NCBI RefSeq assembly: GCF_042675965.1
Contig: NZ_JBHTKJ010000013.1
Coordinates: forward strand, 1 to 64,000
Reading direction: 5' to 3'
DNA length: 64,000 nucleotides
Source: Virgibacillus_R byunsanensis
GTDB taxonomy: Bacteria > Bacillota > Bacilli > Bacillales > Amphibacillaceae
Shown piece by piece: positions 35,011 through 43,583 of the stretch. The position numbers were made by a program, and so were the translations under genes. How positions within the stretch are numbered: position 1 is the stretch's first letter; each line of letters opens with the position of its first letter. The notes beneath the pieces were generated by a model that saw nothing but the letters and a program-made list of their open reading frames with translations, was not told the DNA's origin and made no database searches.

Positions 35011-35545
35011 TTTCACCAAGCTCCTCTACCAATATTTTATTATTCAAGCTAATAGTTAACGTTGCTTGATAAGCTGATTCTACGTTTCTGATGCTCGTTA
35101 ATTCTGTGTCGTCTATGAATGGTTGTTCTAGTAACCTCGTTACAAAATCTGCAACATCATTGAGGTTATCAAAGCTAGCATTCATAATGAGTTCATTTTC
35201 TTCTGTGAAATCGTAATCAATTAATTGTTGAGGAGACGTTAATAACCCAATAACACGTTTATATAGTTCAACAATGGGTAGCTTTTCGGCTTGTAAAGAA
35301 GTAATGGCTTGTTCTAGTTGTTTAAGATTTCGTTCGCTGGAGGTATCTTCTTGATGCTCCATTAATAACGTATTGATTTGAGCAATCTTGCTTTCCTGGT
35401 TCTCAATTTGACTTTCGTAATTATTTTTTTGAATAAGTAAGAACGCAAAAATACCTACCATCAATAGAATAAACAAAATACCAAAAACTACTGGGGCTAT
35501 ATATTTATTTGGTTGTTTTTCCAGAAGATTGATTTCTGTATTCAT
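35003..35545 (-). CDS. pilN: PilN-like pilus inner-membrane protein
   Basis: A 180-aa bitopic protein. The N-terminal peptide MNTEINLLEKQP resembles the INLLP motif by which PilN binds PilM. The membrane helix is at about 17-40, followed by a coiled coil (about 43-95) and a small extracytoplasmic domain. It follows pilM by 16 bp and overlaps pilO, the standard order of the alignment complex. Confidence 0.78.
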   Translation of the reverse strand: MNTEINLLEKQPNKYIAPVVFGILFILLMVGIFAFLLIQKNNYESQIENQESKIAQINTLLMEHQEDTSSERNLKQLEQAITSLQAEKLPIVELYKRVIGLLTSPQQLIDYDFTEENELIMNASFDNLNDVADFVTRLLEQPFIDDTELTSIRNVESAYQATLTISLNNKILVEELGENE

Positions 35546-35561
35546 ATTGTGTTACCCCTTT

Positions 35562-36467
35562 TTAAACATCTCGTTTTAATGCCAAACCAAGGACATCGAT
35601 ATATGCTGACTGTAATTCTTCTTTTTCAAAGCTTTGTATTGGTATCGTCACTGATTCAGAAAGTGTTTCTTTAACAGAATTTAAAAAAGAGAAATCACCT
35701 GTTAAAAGCAACCTATTAATACTTGCCTCACCTTTTGTAATGGAAAAATGATAAAAGTCGATAATCCGGTTAATCTCAATTACAAATTCATTAATGATTT
35801 CTTTTGCTATTTCTTCATTTCCCTCTGTATTAGCTTCTATTGTCATATATCTAGTAAAAACTGCTTTATGATGCTGAAACGCAGTCAGTATTAGTGCATC
35901 CTGATTCCAATGAATAAGAAGTACATGAGCTTTTTCCTCCATTTGCTGCAAATAATAATACCGATAAACGGACAACGTAGTAAGATCGGCAGCAATTGGT
36001 TTTAGTCCGGCTTCCTCAAAAACGGTTTCATATGCTATGATTTTTTCCTTTGGGTAAGCAAATAAAAGGATGTTCCTGTTTTGCTCGTCTTCACCCAAAA
36101 ATTCAATGTCCAGTGCTGGATTTGCAAATGGCAAATAGAAACTATTCCCTATTTGTGTGTTTACATAAGAAATTGATTCTTCTTTCGTTAGAGAAATAGG
36201 AATTTGCAACTGTCGAATAACAACCGTATCATCTGGAACAGCAAATATAAGTTTTTTCCGCTTCCATTTATGTTTACGAACTAGTTGATGGATGACTTCT
36301 AATAGTGCTGATTTATTAACAATTGTTCCATCCTTAATAGTGCCTTCTGGAAGCTCTACCTCACCATGTGTAACCAATCCCTCTGCTGAAGGATTTTTAT
36401 GGTAGGTGAAACGCAAAAGACGATTTGTTATTACTATATTTACTCTGCCATTATTCAAATATCCCAT
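35562..36467 (-). CDS. pilM: PilM-like actin-fold pilus assembly protein
   Basis: A 301-aa cytoplasmic protein of the PilM/FtsA-like fold. The ATPase-type beta strands (LLIHWNQDALILTAF, INRLLLTGDFSFL) are recognisable though the phosphate loops are degenerate. It would couple PilN to the ATPases. The position between the peptidase gene and pilN supports the call. Confidence 0.78.
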   Translation of the reverse strand: MGYLNNGRVNIVITNRLLRFTYHKNPSAEGLVTHGEVELPEGTIKDGTIVNKSALLEVIHQLVRKHKWKRKKLIFAVPDDTVVIRQLQIPISLTKEESISYVNTQIGNSFYLPFANPALDIEFLGEDEQNRNILLFAYPKEKIIAYETVFEEAGLKPIAADLTTLSVYRYYYLQQMEEKAHVLLIHWNQDALILTAFQHHKAVFTRYMTIEANTEGNEEIAKEIINEFVIEINRIIDFYHFSITKGEASINRLLLTGDFSFLNSVKETLSESVTIPIQSFEKEELQSAYIDVLGLALKRDV

Positions 36468-36479
36468 GTTGCCACCTGC

Positions 36480-37232
36480 TTATACTAAATTAAAATACCA
36501 ATTAATGATGGATTCACCATAAAAATATGTAATCCATGTTGCTATAACAATATATGGACCAAAAGGAATTGGCTGCTTACGATTAATTAGTTTAAATACC
36601 AGCAATATCATGCCTACTAGAGCTCCGATCACACAAGAGAGGAAAAAGGCTAGTAATACTTTATCGATCCCTAACACAATCCCTAGAACACCAAACAACT
36701 TCATATCTCCGGCTCCCATACCCCCACGGCTTATCATAATTACAATTGCAATAGTGGCAATGCCTACTAGCGCCCCTGCAATGGAAGTCCACCATGGATC
36801 AAGTGGTTGTATAAAGCGCATGATGATAAATAGAGGTAAGAAGAACAGTAATACCTTATTTGGTATGAGCATGTATGTCATATCAGAAACGATTATTATA
36901 ACAAGCATTGAAATTAATAGTAATGCTACAATTAATTCTATCTTTAAGCCAATCGTAACATAACTATATGCAAATAATAATCCAGTCGTTAGCTCCATCA
37001 CAGGATAAATAAACGATATTTCCCCTTTACAATGGCGACACTTCCCACCCTGAAATATGTAGGATAAAACCGGAATGAGTTCATACCATGAGAGTGTATG
37101 GTTACAGTGTGGGCAAATTGATCGATCGTTCGCGAAGGGTTGATTTTGTGGTAAGCGTAAGCCGACTACATTGAAGAATGAGCCGAAGATTAGGCCAAGT
37201 AGGAAGAAAAATAAGATTATTACTGTATCCAT
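36480..37232 (-). CDS. pilD: Prepilin peptidase (type IV leader peptidase)
   Basis: A 250-aa polytopic aspartyl protease that cleaves prepilin leaders and usually N-methylates them. N-terminal zinc-binding pairs CPHC and CRHC (about 42-67). The two catalytic aspartates lie in VSDMTYMLIPN and GMGAGDMKLFG. Six or more membrane helices. The ATG follows AGGAG. It is separate from any comC copy of the competence system, which is not in this window, and sits directly after the major-pilin terminator. Confidence 0.9.
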   Translation of the reverse strand: MDTVIILFFFLLGLIFGSFFNVVGLRLPQNQPFANDRSICPHCNHTLSWYELIPVLSYIFQGGKCRHCKGEISFIYPVMELTTGLLFAYSYVTIGLKIELIVALLLISMLVIIIVSDMTYMLIPNKVLLFFLPLFIIMRFIQPLDPWWTSIAGALVGIATIAIVIMISRGGMGAGDMKLFGVLGIVLGIDKVLLAFFLSCVIGALVGMILLVFKLINRKQPIPFGPYIVIATWITYFYGESIINWYFNLV

Positions 37233-37262
37233 GTAATAAAGCTCCTGTCCCTATAAGATAAA

Positions 37263-37290
37263 ACGCCCTGCAACAAAATTGCATGGGCGT
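37263..37290 (-). terminator. Terminator or attenuator between pilA and pilD
   Basis: Stem ACGCCC-TGCAA/TTGCA-GGGCGT with one bulge and a 5-nt loop, then TTTTATCTT on the minus strand. It would let pilA be expressed above the downstream pilD-M-N-O genes. Confidence 0.65.
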
Positions 37291-37334
37291 CATTATTCAC
37301 CGTACTACTTTTTCAGATAAAACCAATTTTAACA

Positions 37335-37685
37335 TCAAAATGTAGCACCAGATTCTGAAACATTATTAATCACATGATCTTCATTATATTCGTGGTCACC
37401 AACATCTTGAGGTACATCATCTAAATAATCATTCTCAACAAGTTCGTTAATTGTAACATTACCGTCTTGAACTTCATCTAAACCACCAATATATGCTAAT
37501 CTAGCAGCATTTTCTATTAATTTAACATTAGCCTCATGTGCCTTTTCCTCAGAATCTCCAATAACATTCCCAATAGTCGGTACTGCGATTGCCGTAATAA
37601 TTGCTAAAATAGCGATAACTGCCAATAACTCTACTAAAGTGAATCCTTTTTCCCTTTTCAATATCTTTTTCATGCGTGTTAGCAT
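37335..37685 (-). CDS. pilA: Major type IV pilin, putative
   Basis: A 116-aa prepilin. Short basic leader ending KREKG, cleavage before FTLVELLAVIAIL with Glu at +5, hydrophobic helix 1 to about residue 38, then a compact acidic globular part with no cysteines (rich in Asp, Asn and Glu). The small acidic head fits a halotolerant organism. The start ATG at 37685 follows AAAAGGTGGG. It has its own promoter-like -10, a structured leader and a terminator, as expected for an abundant subunit. Confidence 0.85.
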   Translation of the reverse strand: MLTRMKKILKREKGFTLVELLAVIAILAIITAIAVPTIGNVIGDSEEKAHEANVKLIENAARLAYIGGLDEVQDGNVTINELVENDYLDDVPQDVGDHEYNEDHVINNVSESGATF

Positions 37686-37821
37686 AAATTATTCCCACCT
37701 TTTTAAAGCATAAAAATTTCATACCATAGCTGGTCGGTTGTACTACGTACTCCTGACTAACCAAGTGCCCAAATGAAGATAGTCTATCAAAGTATCCTAC
37801 TAAAGTTCTATTTCCATTATA
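37686..37821 (-). promoter_or_regulatory. Promoter and structured leader of pilA
   Basis: A -10 TATAAT (complement at 37816-37821) precedes a leader of about 125 nt with no good -35. In the RNA UUGGUU (37764-37759) can pair fully with AACCGA (37739-37734), enclosing a GUAC/GUAC mini-hairpin. It does not show the landmarks of the c-di-GMP-I riboswitch that I would expect upstream of pilins. Confidence 0.4.
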
Positions 37822-37860
37822 ATACATTACTTGACAAATATCTATGAATTTCTATACCAT

Positions 37861-39057
37861 TCAAAAAGTTTCAAACAACGAAAACATCGGTATAACCACT
37901 GCTGTGATAATACCTCCAACTATTACAGTTAATATGATTATCATCAAAGGCTCAATCAATGTTTTAATTCTCGTAGACAACTGATCTAATTCTTCTTCGT
38001 AGAATTCAGCGGCTTTTGAAAGCATTTGATCTAATGTCCCGGTTTTTTCACCGATTTTAATCATCTGTGTAACTAAAGCAGGGAACGCCCAATGATCTTT
38101 CATGGGTATCGTAATCGACTCGCCTACCTCCAATGACTTCCTTGCCTGCTCAAGAACATCTTGAATCACCCTATTACCAACAACTTTTTCGGTGATTTCT
38201 ACCGATTGTAAAATAGGTACAGCACTATTAACCAATGTACTTAACGTTTGTGTCATTCGAACCATTGCACCTTTATGAACCAGAGCTCCTAGGAAAGGAA
38301 ACTTCATTTTAATTCTATCTATTCGATAAATGAGACTGTCAAATTGTATCACATACTTGTAAATAACAATCCCCAATGCCATTAATATAACGAATACCCA
38401 CCAAAACGAACGAAGCCAATCACTTAAATTTAAAATAAATCGTGTATACGGAGGGACCTCCTCACCAAGTGAATGAAACATACTGACAAATTGTGGCACA
38501 ATAAAAACTAATAAAAATATACTAAGTACCAGCGTTATAACTCCTACTACACCTGGATAAATTAACGCCGACACGACCTTTTGTTTATTGCGATATTCCT
38601 TTTCATAGTAATCTGCCATTTGATTAAGAATGTCATCCAATTTACCACTAGCTTCTCCTGCGTTAATCATATTGACAAGTAGTGACGGGAACACTTTTGG
38701 ATGACGTTCTACAGCCTTTGAAAGTGATTGACCTTGATCTAATTGTTTATCCATGTCGATAAGTGCAAGTTTTAAAACTTTACTTTCAGTTTGCCTAAAC
38801 ATGGTTTTTGTAGCTTCCGAAATCGAAATCCCTGCATGAATTAAAGTGGAATATTGTCTAAGAAAGATGACAAACTCTTTATTATTAACCTTTTTGTTCA
38901 GTACAATATCTCTATTCCATGTTTTCGCCTCTGCAATCTCAAAAACTATTAAACCACTATTTTCAAGCTCTACAAGTGCATCCTTTTTGGAATCCGCTTC
39001 TACTTTTCCTGTTATTTTTTGTCCTGAGGTTTTTTTACCAGTATATTGGTAATTCAT
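37861..39057 (-). CDS. pilC: Pilus inner-membrane platform protein PilC
   Basis: A 398-aa protein of the GspF/PilC family. Two homologous T2SSF domains (about 65-190 and 270-392), each followed by membrane helices (about 168-190, 218-240, 365-395). Typical FLRQYSTLIHAGISISEA and MIKIGEKTGTLDQML segments. 6 bp after pilT. Confidence 0.92.
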   Translation of the reverse strand: MNYQYTGKKTSGQKITGKVEADSKKDALVELENSGLIVFEIAEAKTWNRDIVLNKKVNNKEFVIFLRQYSTLIHAGISISEATKTMFRQTESKVLKLALIDMDKQLDQGQSLSKAVERHPKVFPSLLVNMINAGEASGKLDDILNQMADYYEKEYRNKQKVVSALIYPGVVGVITLVLSIFLLVFIVPQFVSMFHSLGEEVPPYTRFILNLSDWLRSFWWVFVILMALGIVIYKYVIQFDSLIYRIDRIKMKFPFLGALVHKGAMVRMTQTLSTLVNSAVPILQSVEITEKVVGNRVIQDVLEQARKSLEVGESITIPMKDHWAFPALVTQMIKIGEKTGTLDQMLSKAAEFYEEELDQLSTRIKTLIEPLMIIILTVIVGGIITAVVIPMFSLFETF

Positions 39058-39063
39058 TCATGA

Positions 39064-40101
39064 TTAACTCCTTTCCCGCATAAAAGGAGCAGCAGTGTCC
39101 AGCGAAATTTTATCATCCTGGAGTAAACGTTTAAGATCCATTTCTAGAGTGTGCATACCTTGTTCTTTAGATGTTTGTAATACATTCTGAACTTGATGCA
39201 GCTTTTCGTTTCGAATTAGATTTTTAACTGCTGGTGTATTGATCAATATTTCAGTTGCTACATTGCGACCCATATTATCTTTCGTTATAAGTAGTCGCTG
39301 AGAAATAACAGCCTTTAAAATGGTTGATAGTTGAATCCGTATCTGTGTTTGTTGACCTGGAGGAAATACATCAATAATACGTTCGATGGTAGAAACTGCG
39401 TCCGTTGTATGTAATGTTCCTAAAACCAAATGACCAGTTTCAGCAGCTGTAATTGCTGTGGAAATTGTTTCTAAGTCCCGCATCTCTCCTACTAGAATAA
39501 CATCCGGATCTTGTCGTAAACTTGCTCTTAGTCCCCCTGCAAAACTATTTGTATCAAACCCAATTTCCCGTTGATCAATAATGGATTGATCATGTTTATG
39601 CATATATTCAATGGGGTCTTCAAGGGTAATAATATGTTTGTTCATCGTTTTATTCATATAATTTATCATCGAAGCAAGTGTTGTGCTTTTACCACTTCCA
39701 GTAGGCCCTGTAACAAGTACTAACCCCTGTGGCTCATGAACCATTTGTTTCACAATTTGTGGTAAATCCAGCTCTTCAACGGAAGGGACTCTCGTTGGTA
39801 TAATCCTGATTGCAAGCGATAATTCACCACGTTGATAGAAGGTATTGATCCGAAATCTTGATAACCCTCTTATTCCGTATGAAAAATCCAGTTCACGTTT
39901 TTCCGTCAACTTTGTCCATAAATTTTCAGGAATGATTGCTTTAACAATTTGCTTTGTGTGAAGAGGCTCCAATTTTTCTTCAACTTGGTCCAGTAATTTG
40001 CCATTCACACGGAAAATAGGGGGTTTACCAATGGTTAAATGAACGTCTGATGCTTTCATATGGTATGCCTCTGTCAACCATTTATCAAATTGTTCTTTCA
40101 T
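39064..40101 (-). CDS. pilT: Pilus retraction ATPase PilT
   Basis: A 345-aa hexameric ATPase. Walker A GPTGSGKSTTLASM, aspartate box ITLEDPIEYMH, Walker B VGEMRDLETI, His box GHLVLGTLHT and a C-terminal VKNLIRNEK resembling the AIRNLIRE retraction motif. Its presence argues for a dynamic pilus rather than a competence pseudopilus, which in Bacillus has only the ComGA ATPase. 12 bp after pilB. Confidence 0.92.
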   Translation of the reverse strand: MKEQFDKWLTEAYHMKASDVHLTIGKPPIFRVNGKLLDQVEEKLEPLHTKQIVKAIIPENLWTKLTEKRELDFSYGIRGLSRFRINTFYQRGELSLAIRIIPTRVPSVEELDLPQIVKQMVHEPQGLVLVTGPTGSGKSTTLASMINYMNKTMNKHIITLEDPIEYMHKHDQSIIDQREIGFDTNSFAGGLRASLRQDPDVILVGEMRDLETISTAITAAETGHLVLGTLHTTDAVSTIERIIDVFPPGQQTQIRIQLSTILKAVISQRLLITKDNMGRNVATEILINTPAVKNLIRNEKLHQVQNVLQTSKEQGMHTLEMDLKRLLQDDKISLDTAAPFMRERS

Positions 40102-40113
40102 GTGTATCTCCCC

Positions 40114-41751
40114 TTATAAACTAATAGAAACTTGCATCATTTCTTCCATCGTCGTTAGTCCTTCTTTTACTTTTTCAAGTCCATCTTGCATTAAAAATTC
40201 CATCCCTTGTTCTTTTGCATAGCCTTGAATTTCTGCTAACGACTTTTTATTAAGCAACATACTTTTTATTTTATCGTCAATAACTAATACTTCATGTACT
40301 GCAAGTCTACCTCGATATCCTCGTTGGTGACAGCTGTTACAGCCTTTTGCATAATAAACCGTATCCATTTCGATATTATGGCTCGAGAAAATTTCCTTTT
40401 CCATTTCTGTCGGCTCTCGTTCTGTTCGACAATCACGACAGATTTTACGCACTAAACGCTGGGCTACAATCCCGTTTAAGGCAGATACTACTAAATACGG
40501 TTCAATACCCATATCAATTAATCTTGGCACTGTATCAATGGCACTATTCGTATGCAAAGTACTTAAAACGAAGTGCCCTGTAAGTGATGCACGAATTGCT
40601 ATCTCAGCAGTTTCCTGGTCACGAACTTCACCAACCATAATAATATTTGGATCCTGTCGCAAAATGGAGCGTAACCCATTAGCAAATGTAAGACCAATCG
40701 AACTATTAGTTTGTACTTGATTAATACCTTCTAATTGAAATTCAACGGGGTCTTCAACGGTTATAATATTAACCATTTCTTGATTCAAAAAGTTAATGGA
40801 AGCATATAGTGTTGATGTTTTCCCGGAACCAGTAGGACCGGTTAACAAAACAAGTCCTGATGGTTGTGAGATTAATTGTCTGTATTTCCTGTGATTTTCT
40901 TTTGAGAAGTTTAATTCGCTTAATTGCATAAGTGCATTATTTAAATCTAGTATGCGAATGACAACTTTTTCTCCATGAACAGTTGGTAAACAAGATATCC
41001 GTAAATCTACAGGTGTCGTGCCAACTTTCATCTTTATTCGACCATCTTGTGGTAATCGTGTTTGCGTAATATTCATATCAGCTAAGATTTTTATTCGTGC
41101 AGTTATGGAGTTTTGCATTTCTTTTTGAATGATATTTTCCGTCTGCAGGCGACCGTCTATTCGATAACGAACATGTACATTGGATTCTTGGGGATCAATA
41201 TGTATATCACTAGCTTTTAATTGAGTACCTGTATTTAAAATCCGATCCAACAATCGTATAACAGGGGCTTCCTCATCGTCATTATCCCCCATTTCCACTT
41301 CTAGCTCGGAATTACTTTTAAAATAATATTTATTGATTGCATATAATATATCATTCTTAGTTGCAATTACTGGTGAAATACTGAATCCTGTTGCCATTTC
41401 TAAATCGTCTATAATGTAATAATCCATCGGGTCCTTCATAGCGATTACAAACGAATTATCCTTAATAGTTAACGGCATAATAAAATTCTGTTGTGCCATT
41501 TCTTTTGAAATATAACCTAAAACCTGTTCATCAACTGGATACTGATATAAGGAGACATGGGGAATGCCCAACTGAAATTCTAATACTTCTATTAGTTGAC
41601 GTTCTGTAATAAAACCTCTTTCAAGTAAAGCATCACCAAGCTTTTGATCACTTTTTTTATTTTCCAATGCTTCCTTAACTTGTTCCTCCATTACGAGACC
41701 GGCATCTTGAAGAAGGTCTCCTAAACGTTTACGTGTAGACATAATAATCAC
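40114..41751 (-). CDS. pilB: Pilus extension ATPase PilB
   Basis: A 545-aa ATPase of the GspE/PilB family. N-terminal MshEN domain (about 1-150), Walker A GPTGSGKTSTLYAS, Walker B VGEVRDQETAEIA, and the four-cysteine zinc motif CRDC ... CNSC that is characteristic of PilB. The ATG overlaps the stop of the preceding minor prepilin-like gene. First ATPase gene of the operon. Confidence 0.92.
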   Translation of the reverse strand: MIIMSTRKRLGDLLQDAGLVMEEQVKEALENKKSDQKLGDALLERGFITERQLIEVLEFQLGIPHVSLYQYPVDEQVLGYISKEMAQQNFIMPLTIKDNSFVIAMKDPMDYYIIDDLEMATGFSISPVIATKNDILYAINKYYFKSNSELEVEMGDNDDEEAPVIRLLDRILNTGTQLKASDIHIDPQESNVHVRYRIDGRLQTENIIQKEMQNSITARIKILADMNITQTRLPQDGRIKMKVGTTPVDLRISCLPTVHGEKVVIRILDLNNALMQLSELNFSKENHRKYRQLISQPSGLVLLTGPTGSGKTSTLYASINFLNQEMVNIITVEDPVEFQLEGINQVQTNSSIGLTFANGLRSILRQDPNIIMVGEVRDQETAEIAIRASLTGHFVLSTLHTNSAIDTVPRLIDMGIEPYLVVSALNGIVAQRLVRKICRDCRTEREPTEMEKEIFSSHNIEMDTVYYAKGCNSCHQRGYRGRLAVHEVLVIDDKIKSMLLNKKSLAEIQGYAKEQGMEFLMQDGLEKVKEGLTTMEEMMQVSISL

Positions 41752-42173
41752 TCCGTCAGTAAATTGATAGTAATGGTCGTATTTTCAATGTATTGGACTG
41801 TATCAAGGGCTGTCCCTTTACTGGTAAATGAGATCTTAACCTGTTCAGAAGATTCTTCCACTATTTCAGGATTACTAATTTCATATTTATAATTACCTTT
41901 GTCATCGAGTATTTGTTGTTCCCTCAGATCTGGCAATATTATATCATCGCTATTTGCGACCGTTTCAGAAACAGTAGATTTCACTAGTTTACGGTAATAA
42001 TCTACTCCCATTTCAGCAATTAGCCTAGCTTCTATATTTTTTTCCATTGTTTCTACTTGTCTTGATGTATTCGTAATTTGCGTAAACTGAACTAATATAA
42101 AAGTTAGAAATAATGTAATAATCATTAAAGTTAGTACTAACATAGCACCTTTTTCATTTTTAAAACTATTCAT
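41748..42173 (-). CDS. PilX-like minor pilin-related protein
   Basis: A 141-aa protein with a leader ending KNEKG followed by AMLVLTLMIITLFLTFILVQF. The +5 glutamate of ordinary pilins is missing, as in PilX/GspK-like tip subunits. I chose the ATG at 42173, 11 codons inside the longest frame; this start overlaps the upstream stop (ATGAATAG). The C-terminal part is a mixed alpha/beta domain that I cannot place. Situated directly upstream of pilB. Confidence 0.7.
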   Translation of the reverse strand: MNSFKNEKGAMLVLTLMIITLFLTFILVQFTQITNTSRQVETMEKNIEARLIAEMGVDYYRKLVKSTVSETVANSDDIILPDLREQQILDDKGNYKYEISNPEIVEESSEQVKISFTSKGTALDTVQYIENTTITINLLTE

Positions 42174-42591
42174 TTGAATCACCAGAAATGTATGTATAAG
42201 ATTCACTTACTAGTCTATCATTTGATGAATAGATCTTTATTTTTGTTCGGTATAATTCGACATTTATTTCCTTACATACATTCAATTTAGCCTTATATAT
42301 GTCACCATTTAGTGGATACTCTTTATAATAGACATCCTCCGTCAAAAAAGCATTGCATTCTTCTATACTATCATCAAAAAAGTCGACAACTTCTATATGC
42401 TCTGTATCACTAGCCACTTGACTTAATAAATTACTAGCAACTAACTCCTCATCCGTGTTCTCTGTCCAGCCCATTATCTGTGGGAAAATAGGTAAGAACA
42501 CGGCTATAACCATTCCTAAAAGGGCTATTGATGCTACCATTTCTACAAGAGTAAAACCCCTACTATTTATTTTTTGCAATCTATTATACAA
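42166..42591 (-). CDS. Minor prepilin
   Basis: A 141-aa prepilin with leader MYNRLQKINSRG and mature start FTLVEMVASIALLGM (Glu at +5). Soluble domain contains two cysteines (CNAF, CKEI) that could form a disulfide. The start is TTG with AAGGAGTG 7 nt upstream. It is the first gene of the minus-strand pil operon and is divergent from the repeat-bearing prepilin at 42654. Confidence 0.8.
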   Translation of the reverse strand: MYNRLQKINSRGFTLVEMVASIALLGMVIAVFLPIFPQIMGWTENTDEELVASNLLSQVASDTEHIEVVDFFDDSIEECNAFLTEDVYYKEYPLNGDIYKAKLNVCKEINVELYRTKIKIYSSNDRLVSESYTYISGDSNE

Positions 42592-42653
42592 TAGAGTTCA
42601 CTCCTTGATAGTGACTTTTTACCTATTATATCATGAAATCGGATGTGAATTAT

Positions 42654-43556
42654 ATGCCATTTCGACAATATCATAACGAACAAGGCATGACTTTAGTGGA
42701 ATTACTTGCAGCCATAAGTTTGTTTGCTATTCTTGTCACTTTATCATCGACAATTATTATCCAGCTATTAAATAGCGAAGAAAAAACGAGTGATCAAATT
42801 TCGTTAAAACAAGATACGAATGTTCTTGTAAGTGAAATGAGAAGTACATACTATGACGAAAATTCTATACTTTGTATGGACACTAGTGAAGGAAGAATAG
42901 ATCTAGTAATGGATGAAACAAGTATCACTAACGGTAATAGAGAATTAGAAATTAACAATGGATGTGTAGAAAATGTAGATCATACTGAACCATTACATAT
43001 ATTGCTAACTACTTCTAACAAATCTGATCAAAATTTTTCTGTTAAGACAACATGGACAAGCAAAACAGACTATAACTTTTCTGTTTCCATAAATGAGGAA
43101 ATTGACTTTCCAAATGAAGTTACCAAAGATAATATACGTGATGGCTGTAATTTGTCTGGAAACACATCGTTTAATATGAATGAAATAAACGCTCATTATA
43201 GATGTATAGTCACAGATGGTAATGCAGAATTTCCGAACGATTTGTTGATTAATAAGGGAAGTCTTACTCTTACAGTTGATGGGAATGCAGAGTTTTTGAA
43301 GAGTATTTCCTTACTTAAGAATAACCCAAATAATGTTGAGCTTGAGGTTTTTGGAAATGCTATTTTTAATGGCGATCTTGACTTTGAAAAAAATAAGACA
43401 GAAATCTACATACATGGAGATGCCACATTTAAGGGAAATATTATATTTAAAAAAAATCTAACAGAAATCTTTATTGAAGGTCAAATAACATGTAATAGAG
43501 AAGTCATTGGTGAGAACATGGTCATAGAAGAAAGTATTTCATGTTCCTCAAATTAA
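42654..43556 (+). CDS. Prepilin-like protein fused to five beta-solenoid-type repeats
   Basis: A 300-aa protein with an unusual architecture. Leader MPFRQYHNEQG, then MTLVELLAAISLF with Glu at +5, and a pilin-type helix to about residue 38. A linker domain (about 45-185) holds cysteines 74, 104, 165 and 184. From residue 188 to 297 it has five repeats beginning DGNAEF (188), DGNAEF (209), FGNAIF (233), HGDATF (254) and EGQITC (275); periods are 21, 24, 21 and 21. The alternating beta pattern suggests a right-handed beta-helix reminiscent of polymer-forming bactofilins, though their rungs are shorter. I chose the ATG at 42654 because GGATGTGA precedes it; the ATG at 42633 has no ribosome site. 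A minor or tip pilin role is inferred. Confidence 0.75.
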   Translation: MPFRQYHNEQGMTLVELLAAISLFAILVTLSSTIIIQLLNSEEKTSDQISLKQDTNVLVSEMRSTYYDENSILCMDTSEGRIDLVMDETSITNGNRELEINNGCVENVDHTEPLHILLTTSNKSDQNFSVKTTWTSKTDYNFSVSINEEIDFPNEVTKDNIRDGCNLSGNTSFNMNEINAHYRCIVTDGNAEFPNDLLINKGSLTLTVDGNAEFLKSISLLKNNPNNVELEVFGNAIFNGDLDFEKNKTEIYIHGDATFKGNIIFKKNLTEIFIEGQITCNREVIGENMVIEESISCSSN

Positions 43557-43581
43557 AAACGTGAGCCTTAAGCTCACGTTT
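43557..43581. terminator. Bidirectional terminator between the prepilin gene and ytkL
   Basis: A perfect 10-bp stem (AAACGTGAGC/GCTCACGTTT, 5-nt loop) between convergent genes. Confidence 0.8.
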
Positions 43582-43583
43582 AA

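Noticed and set aside
37686..37815. c-di-GMP-I riboswitch upstream of pilA
   Set aside because: The expected conserved blocks of the class are not visible; only a generic stem is seen.
37549..37827. 92-aa frame overlapping pilA and its leader
   Set aside because: It is a shifted frame over the pilA start; pilA itself has the ribosome site and the canonical pilin sequence.
34444..43556. pil locus as the comG competence operon
   Set aside because: It has PilT, PilM, PilN, PilO and a full-length PilB with MshEN domain, which comG operons lack.
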